Shown one piece after another: positions 1 through 5,564 of a stretch of DNA of 12,298 bases. The DNA comes from Thermoplasmata archaeon (GTDB lineage: Archaea > Thermoplasmatota > Thermoplasmata > GCA-020350865). The translations under genes were made by a program, and so were the position numbers. Every line of letters begins with the position of its first letter. Positions within the stretch are counted from its first letter, which is position 1. Location: NCBI GenBank assembly GCA_020350865.1, contig CP070726.1, positions 258,090 through 270,387 of the forward strand. Reading direction: 5' to 3'. The notes under the pieces are model-generated. The model was not told the DNA's origin. It did not search any database and was given only the letters and a program-made list of their open reading frames with translations.

Positions 1-128
1 ATTCCCATAAAAGCCCCACCCATCAATATCCATACAAGAAACAGGGTCATTTTTGTATTTCTCTTGCTTTTTTGCCTCATAACCCTCACCATACCAGTTG
101 CGACGGCCAAATATCGCTGATGTTCCAT
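1..128 (-). CDS. Start of a possible membrane or secreted protein (partial, leaves window)
   Basis: A minus-strand frame is open from a stop at 155-153 to the left edge. Two starts are possible: ATG at 128-126 (about 42 visible residues) or ATG at 92-90 (about 30). From the second start it reads MVRVMRQKSKRNTK and then a hydrophobic run, MTLFLVWILMGGAFMG. A basic stretch followed by hydrophobic residues is what a signal peptide or first membrane helix looks like. An A/T-rich box at 151-158 sits about 26 nt before the 128 start, which would suit a leaderless archaeal transcript. The product cannot be identified from so little. It would be divergent from the glycosyltransferase at 268. The frame could also be chance. 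Confidence 0.35.
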   Translation of the reverse strand, partial: MEHQRYLAVATGMVRVMRQKSKRNTKMTLFLVWILMGGAFMG

Positions 129-142
129 ATAGAGTTGATGGG

Positions 143-159
143 ATAATATATATTATTTG
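143..159 (-). promoter_or_regulatory. A/T-rich TATA-like element
   Basis: The 14-bp perfect palindrome ATAATATATATTAT occupies 143-156, with AAATAATA read on the minus strand at 158-151. It lies about 26 nt upstream of the possible minus-strand ATG at 128, a spacing close to the 27-29 nt seen before other genes here. It is too far (over 100 nt) from the plus-strand start at 268 to be that gene's TATA box. Confidence 0.3.
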
Positions 160-237
160 AGGCATATCCAGTGTCCCAATTTGGATAGGGTAAAGAAATC
201 AACCGCTCTGCCCCTTTGAATCTAATCTCCATTATCC

Positions 238-245
238 TTTTTATC
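238..245 (+). promoter_or_regulatory. TATA-like box of the glycosyltransferase gene
   Basis: TTTTTATC is centred about 27 nt before the ATG at 268. It resembles the TTTTTTAT boxes before the three beta-helix genes in both sequence and spacing. There is no Shine-Dalgarno-like sequence just before this ATG (the preceding bases are CCCCCCGGTA), so a leaderless or nearly leaderless transcript is the simplest reading. Confidence 0.4.
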
Positions 246-267
246 CAAAACCCCATACCCCCCGGTA

Positions 268-1434
268 ATGAGATTGCTGAAGCTCTGCGTCAGGTTCCCC
301 CCTGCCCCCGGCGGTGTGGAATTCCAGCTACTCAAGGTGCTAAAGGAGCTGCAGAAAAGAGGACATGATGTCCAGGTCTTCACATCCGATTTATACTCGG
401 AGATTCCTTGGAGGAAGCTGGATGGCTCCTATACTGATGTGGAGGGCATCCCCGTCAAAAGGTTCAGGGCGCATTCCCTGAAGGGCGATTATCAGTACTC
501 GGTCATGCCCTCGCTTGTAAGGGCCGTGCTTTCGGGGAGGTGGGACATCATACATGCACACTCCTACGGTTTCTTCCCCTCCCATGCAGGGGCAATGGGG
601 GCACGGGCGAGACGCGGAAAATTCGTATTCACACCCCATTTCCATCCGGGTGAAACGGGTTGGGGCGGGGAAAAGAGGAAGAGGATCAGGGGTTTTTACG
701 ATGAATATGCTGCCGGGAGGGTGATTTCAGCTGCCGAGAAGATCATCTGCGTCTCGGAAGGGGAGAAGAAGTACGCCGTGGAAGCCGGATTCCCCCGGGA
801 TAGGATCGCCATTGTGCCCGACAGTGTGGATATTACAAGGTTCGAGGGATTGAAGAAAGGCTCATTTCGGGAGGCGTTCGGCATCGAAGGAAACTTCGTG
901 CTCTTTGTGGGGAGGCTTGCCAAGAACAAGGGCCTGGAATACCTGGTTGAGGCGGTGCCCGAGGTGCTCGAACCGTTTCCCGAGACTAAGTTCGTGATGA
1001 TTGGCGAGGACGAGGGCATGAAGGAAAAACTGGCAAGCCGTGCAAAGGGCCTCGATGTAGAAGATAAGATATTTTTCCTTGGAGCCTTGAATGATGAGCA
1101 GGTTTCGCAGGCCTTTCTTGACTCCAGCGTATTCGTTCTCCCCTCGGAATTCGAGGCCTTCGGCATCGTTCTCATCGAGGCTGCGGCCGCGGGGAGGGCC
1201 TGTGTGGCCACGAGGGTCGGGGGCATTCCTTATGTGGTGAAGGACGGGGAGACGGGGACACTGGTGGATTACGCTGACAGTCATCAACTGGCCCGGGCGA
1301 TTTCGGAGCTCCTCGGAGATGAAAAGAAGCGGTCATCTCTCGGAAGGACGGGTAAAAAACACGTGGAGGAGAATTTTACAATCGAAAAGGTGGTGGACAG
1401 GCTGGAGGGGGTGTACGATGAAGTTCTGGGTTGA
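268..1434 (+). CDS. GT4-family glycosyltransferase (GT-B fold)
   Basis: This 388-residue protein has the two-domain layout and length of retaining, nucleotide-sugar-dependent GT4 transferases. The N-terminal acceptor domain carries the glycine-rich PPAPGGVEFQ loop (residues 11-20), IIHAHS (94-99) and TPHFHP (122-127). The C-terminal donor domain carries VPDSVDITRF (183-192), FVGRLAKNKGLEYL (213-226) with R216 and K221 as expected phosphate-binding residues, and the EX7E signature at E296 and E304 within SEFEAFGIVLIE. No signal peptide or membrane helix is seen, so it should act in the cytosol or at the inner face of the membrane. Acceptor and sugar cannot be told from sequence. Beside four sequon-rich surface proteins, a role in surface glycan or N-glycan assembly is plausible but inferred. 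The gene looks intact and ends 16 bp from the convergent beta-helix gene. Its G+C appears higher than that of the beta-helix genes. Confidence 0.93.
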   Translation: MRLLKLCVRFPPAPGGVEFQLLKVLKELQKRGHDVQVFTSDLYSEIPWRKLDGSYTDVEGIPVKRFRAHSLKGDYQYSVMPSLVRAVLSGRWDIIHAHSYGFFPSHAGAMGARARRGKFVFTPHFHPGETGWGGEKRKRIRGFYDEYAAGRVISAAEKIICVSEGEKKYAVEAGFPRDRIAIVPDSVDITRFEGLKKGSFREAFGIEGNFVLFVGRLAKNKGLEYLVEAVPEVLEPFPETKFVMIGEDEGMKEKLASRAKGLDVEDKIFFLGALNDEQVSQAFLDSSVFVLPSEFEAFGIVLIEAAAAGRACVATRVGGIPYVVKDGETGTLVDYADSHQLARAISELLGDEKKRSSLGRTGKKHVEENFTIEKVVDRLEGVYDEVLG

Positions 1435-1450
1435 AATATTTTCCTCGACC

Positions 1451-3541
1451 TTAGAGAGGCACTTCCCACTCGCATTCCTGGGTTGCGTGGATCCAGTAGC
1501 CCTTCCCGGGGAAGAAGGAATCCACCACCATTACCTCCTCCCATGTCTGGGCAGCGGCGTTGTAGGTCCAAATTGAATCCACGTGGGAACCGAAGGTGAG
1601 GTTGTTTAAGGCCTCATCCCTTGTTTTATTGTCCAGTGAAGGATAGCCAACCATGTTCCATCCTGGATACAGTGGGATGGCCTGGTTCTCAGTGGGTTTT
1701 GCACCCGAGCAATTGAACAGAACCCCGCCGGGCTCTGAGATGTGCAGCCAGAACCCCATTAGGTGGTCGATGTTATGAAGATCGTGTAGTTCAATAGGTT
1801 TTGAGGAATGATTGGTTTTCCAGTGGTCGGTTTGATCGGTTACATTGTACCACTGCACGGCGTCGTAAGATCCCCTAATCGAAAATAGGACGATATCCAG
1901 GTTGGTATTTGACTGAATCAAGGGAATTGAAATCAGGTTCCAACCTCCAGGCAGGTAGGTGTAATTCCCCACAGGTTCCATCAATGGATAGAGGTCCCAT
2001 GAATCACCATCAATCGAATGGTTGGTATCACCGATGCCATCGCTGCCCGGCAAATCCTGGTCCGGACCGCTTAACTGGTCAGCGCCGCTGTAATCACTCC
2101 AAAAATTGCCTCCGGAGGGATACCCGTTGTCCCACTGGTTGAGGTTGTTTGAGTTGTCGGATGCCTGCAGATCGTTGCCTATGATGTTGTTATGGTATAT
2201 CTTATTGTCTGCAGAATCGTCTATGGCAATGCCGTGATCGTTCGATGATACGGTGTTGTTTGTTACCGTGTTTCCGTTGGCAGCACCTTCTATGACGATT
2301 CCGGCTCCGGGGTTTGAAACGATATCATTACGGCTGATGTTGTTTCTGTCCGCAGAAGAAAGGGAGATGCCGTATAATCCGTTCTGGAAGATGAGGTTGT
2401 TTGTGATATTATTTCCGTTGGAATCGGTTAGGGTAAGGGCGCGTCCGCTCTCGGAGATATTGTTGCCGGTTATGTTGTTGCCGTCCGAATTTGTCAAAAT
2501 AATACCGTAATAATCGTTTGAGAAAATCGAGTTACCGGTAAAATTGTTATAATTTGAAGAATAGAGATAGACACCTCTATCCAGGTCCGAGATGTTGTTT
2601 CCTTTAATAATATTTTTAAATGAGAAACCGAGCTGTACACCTGCATAGTTGTCTGTGAAATCCTGATTCTCTACCACGACACCTGAGCAGTTTGCCAAAA
2701 TTACCTGGCCAGCATCTTGTGGGACCACACCACTGGTTTGGTTCTTCCAGTACTGAACAGGCTTGTCGTTGACTGTATTCGATGTGTCGATTTCGTGGGT
2801 GTTCCACTGGTTGACTAGCAACCCGTATATGTAGATGCCGTCCCCGACAAGAGTGTTGCCGGAGACCTTGGTATCTGTGGAAAGCGAGAGATATATGCCG
2901 ATATCGTTGTTGGATGCGGCTGTGTTCCCCGTGATATTGCATCTATCAGAATGGGAAAGGGAAATCCCCCACAGCCCGTTCGAGTACAGTGTGTTGTCAG
3001 TGATGTTATTATCATCAGCGTAATACAGATACATACCGCGCCAACTGTTTGAAGAGACATTGTTGCCTACGATGTTGTTCCACCGTGCGAACTCCAGGCG
3101 AATGCCGGTACTTCCCACCGATGACATGATGTTGCCGGTTATGGTGTTGTGATCGGACAGTACAAACAGATTGGGGGTGCCCAGGGAAGGACCAGCATTT
3201 TGCATGGTGAATCCACTAAAATACACCCCATCCGCTGTGATCTTAACCGCTTCTGCGGTTAGCCCCCCGTCGATTATTGTGGTGTTCATGTCCTCTCCAA
3301 TCAGATCGATGGTCTTATCGACCACCACGTTTTCGTAGTATGTTCCGCTGTAGACGTAAACCGTATCACCGGAAATAGCAAAATTGTCAATAGCGTCCTG
3401 AATGGAATCTGTATCGTTCTCGGGAATCGTGCCCACGTAGATGATATCGCCTTTTACTTGCAGGGTTATATCCATGATAACAACGGATGCGCTCAACATC
3501 ACTGCTATGCATAGCCAAACTGCAACTATCCTCTTAATCAT
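1451..3541 (-). CDS. Secreted right-handed beta-helix (NosD-like) surface protein A
   Basis: This is a 696-residue protein. Residues 1 to about 28 are a signal-peptide-like start (MIKR then a hydrophobic run). Residues about 40-110 form the entry strand typical of pectate-lyase-like proteins (DTVYVYSGTYYENVVVDKTI, then TTIIDGG). Residues about 125-455 are coils with recurring NNITGN-type turns, as in NosD/CASH proteins. An insert with NTHEIDTSNTVNDKPV and DAGQVILANC lies near 247-285. The linker WDNGYPSGGNFWSDY with an Asp/Gly stretch follows at about 470-515, and a duplicated GWN module at 533-696 ends in ECEWEVPL. There is no membrane anchor. The ATG at 3541 is chosen over an upstream TTG because it matches the MNRK starts of the paralogs and lies 28.5 nt from the TATA-like box. 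Despite the family name, nothing here suggests copper handling. A structural, adhesive or glycan-binding role is more likely, but unproven. Confidence 0.9.
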   Translation of the reverse strand: MIKRIVAVWLCIAVMLSASVVIMDITLQVKGDIIYVGTIPENDTDSIQDAIDNFAISGDTVYVYSGTYYENVVVDKTIDLIGEDMNTTIIDGGLTAEAVKITADGVYFSGFTMQNAGPSLGTPNLFVLSDHNTITGNIMSSVGSTGIRLEFARWNNIVGNNVSSNSWRGMYLYYADDNNITDNTLYSNGLWGISLSHSDRCNITGNTAASNNDIGIYLSLSTDTKVSGNTLVGDGIYIYGLLVNQWNTHEIDTSNTVNDKPVQYWKNQTSGVVPQDAGQVILANCSGVVVENQDFTDNYAGVQLGFSFKNIIKGNNISDLDRGVYLYSSNYNNFTGNSIFSNDYYGIILTNSDGNNITGNNISESGRALTLTDSNGNNITNNLIFQNGLYGISLSSADRNNISRNDIVSNPGAGIVIEGAANGNTVTNNTVSSNDHGIAIDDSADNKIYHNNIIGNDLQASDNSNNLNQWDNGYPSGGNFWSDYSGADQLSGPDQDLPGSDGIGDTNHSIDGDSWDLYPLMEPVGNYTYLPGGWNLISIPLIQSNTNLDIVLFSIRGSYDAVQWYNVTDQTDHWKTNHSSKPIELHDLHNIDHLMGFWLHISEPGGVLFNCSGAKPTENQAIPLYPGWNMVGYPSLDNKTRDEALNNLTFGSHVDSIWTYNAAAQTWEEVMVVDSFFPGKGYWIHATQECEWEVPL
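1454..1945 (-). repeat. C-terminal GWN module, copy A
   Basis: This encodes the last 164 residues of protein A. The module has two related halves. The first begins GWNLISIP and ends near GFWLHI (94 residues between GWN motifs). The second begins GWNMVGYPS at nt 1663 and ends GYWIHATQECEWEVPL. The DNA is closely similar to the matching parts of genes B and C. Confidence 0.85.
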
Positions 3542-3565
3542 CAAAAGAATGTATGGTTTACCCAA

Positions 3566-3573
3566 ATAAAAAA
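3566..3573 (-). promoter_or_regulatory. TATA-like box of beta-helix gene A
   Basis: Read on the minus strand this is TTTTTTAT, centred 28.5 nt before the ATG at 3541. The same octamer at the same distance precedes genes B and C, and the flanking TGGGTAA[A/G]CCATA is conserved too. The T6 run lies about 10 nt beyond the stop codon of gene B, so it could also act as B's oligo-T terminator. Confidence 0.6.
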
Positions 3574-3582
3574 CTTACCTGA

Positions 3583-5526
3583 CTACAGCGGCACTTCCCA
3601 CACACATTCCTGGATTGCGTGGATCCAGTACCCCCTGTTAAGTTCGAAGTAATCGGAGGGGCCGATTTCCTCCCATTTCTGGATTGTGGCGTTGAACGTC
3701 CATATGGAATCCACCTCGGAACCGTAACTTAGGTTGTTTAAGGCCGCATCCCTTGTTTTATTGCCCAGTGAAGGGAAGCCCACCAGGTTCCAGCCGGAAT
3801 GGAGTTGGATGGTCTGGTTTTCTGTGGGTCGGGTGCCATTGTAAAAAAAGATGGTGTCCCCTGGCCGGGTGATGTGAATCCAAAAGCCCATTTCGTGATC
3901 GATATTTTCCAGATTGTTCATATCGGACGGCTTTGAGGTGTGGTTCTTCTTCCATTTATCCTCCACACCACTGGCATTGTACCATTGAACTGCATCATAA
4001 TATTCTGAGATGCCCGAAAGAACGGCCTTAAGATCTGTATTTAATTGAATTAAGGGTAAGGATATAAGGTTCCATCCGAACTTCAGTAATACGCTACCAT
4101 TAAAGGTCGACATCAATGGAAGGTAATCTCTTGAGTCCGAATCGATAATGTACCAAGAGTCCCCGATACCATCGCTGCCGGGAAGATTTTGGCCCGGGCC
4201 ACTTTCAACATCTATACCTGTATAATCGCTCCAGTAGTTGCCGCCAATGGGATATGTGCAGTTCCAGAAATTGTCATCGGAGGCATCACTCGCCTGAAGT
4301 GTGTTGTTAATGAAATTGTTATGGTACACAAGGTTTCCCGATGAGATCACAAAATGAAGCCCCTCCTCGTTGTTCACAATATCGTTGTTAAAAAAGGTGT
4401 TGTTCTTAGAGGAATGAATGTATAAAGCATACTCACCCGAAACTATGGAATTCCCATCTATGTTGCACTCGATTGCCTTCCAGCATATCATGCCAAACCT
4501 GGAGTTTGAAATTGTATTCCAAGATACGTTGACATTCTCCGAGAATGCAACATAGACACCAATATCCGTGTCTTTGAATTGCAGGTTCTTCACCTCAACA
4601 TCCGAACAATTCGCAATAATGACCTGCCCTGTTGAAATTCCATCGATATCTACACCGCTTGCGTTCTTATAGTAATAGATCGGTTTGCCGTTGACGAGAT
4701 TGTCTGTGGAGATGTTGTGGGTGTTGTAGTGGGGCAGTTGATTTCCACCGACATATAGCCCATCGTTAAAGAACTTGTTTTCCCTGATATCACCGCAAGT
4801 CGAAAGATAGTAATAGATACCTGAATAGGTGCTGGATGAGATCGTATTATTGATGATATCATTGCCCGATACCTCTCTGACGATAATGCCATTGTTGCTG
4901 TTCGATGATACATAATTATGCGATATAATATTATGATGAGACGACTGCCTCACACCGATACCTTCCGCACCGAAAGAGACATTGTTACCTTCTATTATGT
5001 TGTAAGATGATGAATCGAGATAGATACCGTAGGTGCTGTTTATGGCGATATTGTCTTTTATAGTGTTTCTGCTGGAAGATATGAGGAAAATTCCACGCCA
5101 GCAATTGGATGCATTGTTGCTGGTGACATTACAGGCTTGGACATTGCCGAGTTCTATTCCAGAAGCATCCCCTGAGCTACCACATCCCTTAACGGTAAAC
5201 CCTGATACGTTCACCCTATCCGCAGTAATTCTTAAGACATCACTGCTTCCCCCACCGTCGATTATGGTGGTGTTCATATCCTCCCCTGTGAGGTTCAGTT
5301 TCTTATCCACCACCACATGCTCGAAGTATGTCCCGTTGTAAACAAAGATCGTATCTCCAGGATTTGCGGCATTTATGGCATCCATTATATTGATATGATT
5401 CGCTCCACCCGAGTCATCCACGGTGATTATTTCGGCATTGGCAGGGGGAGTTTCGTCAACGACAATAACGATAAAACTGAAGAAGAACATCAAACTCAGC
5501 CAAACTGTCACAACTTTCCTGTTCAT
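3583..5526 (-). CDS. Secreted right-handed beta-helix (NosD-like) surface protein B
   Basis: This 647-residue paralog has a signal peptide at residues 1-31 (MNRK, a hydrophobic stretch, then PPANA before EIITVDD, fitting an A-x-A cleavage). Its beta-helix spans about 40-410 with NTTIIDGGG at 85-93, the NTHNIST/VNGKPIYYYK insert at 268-287 and ANC at 305-307. The Asp/Gly linker YWSDY to SDGIGD covers 431-456, and the duplicated GWN module at 484-647 ends ECVWEVPL. The frame is open upstream to 5661, but that extension runs antiparallel-frame through the tail of gene C and is rejected. An ATG at 5568 overlaps C's stop as ATGA and would add 14 residues. The MNRK start at 5526 is preferred because it equals C's start and keeps the TATA spacing. 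The first 50 or so codons are nearly identical to C, indicating recent duplication or gene conversion. Confidence 0.9.
   Translation of the reverse strand: MNRKVVTVWLSLMFFFSFIVIVVDETPPANAEIITVDDSGGANHINIMDAINAANPGDTIFVYNGTYFEHVVVDKKLNLTGEDMNTTIIDGGGSSDVLRITADRVNVSGFTVKGCGSSGDASGIELGNVQACNVTSNNASNCWRGIFLISSSRNTIKDNIAINSTYGIYLDSSSYNIIEGNNVSFGAEGIGVRQSSHHNIISHNYVSSNSNNGIIVREVSGNDIINNTISSSTYSGIYYYLSTCGDIRENKFFNDGLYVGGNQLPHYNTHNISTDNLVNGKPIYYYKNASGVDIDGISTGQVIIANCSDVEVKNLQFKDTDIGVYVAFSENVNVSWNTISNSRFGMICWKAIECNIDGNSIVSGEYALYIHSSKNNTFFNNDIVNNEEGLHFVISSGNLVYHNNFINNTLQASDASDDNFWNCTYPIGGNYWSDYTGIDVESGPGQNLPGSDGIGDSWYIIDSDSRDYLPLMSTFNGSVLLKFGWNLISLPLIQLNTDLKAVLSGISEYYDAVQWYNASGVEDKWKKNHTSKPSDMNNLENIDHEMGFWIHITRPGDTIFFYNGTRPTENQTIQLHSGWNLVGFPSLGNKTRDAALNNLSYGSEVDSIWTFNATIQKWEEIGPSDYFELNRGYWIHAIQECVWEVPL
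3586..4077 (-). repeat. C-terminal GWN module, copy B
   Basis: This encodes the last 164 residues of protein B. The two halves begin GWNLISLP (residue 484) and GWNLVGFPS (residue 578), again 94 residues apart, and the module ends ECVWEVPL. It is the most divergent of the three near its end, where GRPSDYFELNRGYWIHA-type residues replace the FFPGKGYWIHA of A and C. Confidence 0.85.
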
Positions 5527-5550
5527 TGAAATATCATATGGCTTACCCAG

Positions 5551-5558
5551 ATAAAAAA
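5551..5558 (-). promoter_or_regulatory. TATA-like box of beta-helix gene B
   Basis: Minus-strand TTTTTTAT is centred 28.5 nt before the ATG at 5526, followed by CTGGGTAAGCCATA exactly as before gene C. The T6 run falls 7-12 nt after C's TGA stop, so promoter and upstream terminator functions may share these bases. Confidence 0.6.
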
Positions 5559-5564
5559 CTTCCT

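Noticed and set aside
696..1226. Minus-strand frame of 176 codons inside the glycosyltransferase
   Set aside because: The plus-strand protein has clear GT4 motifs across this whole stretch; the opposite frame shows no recognisable domain.
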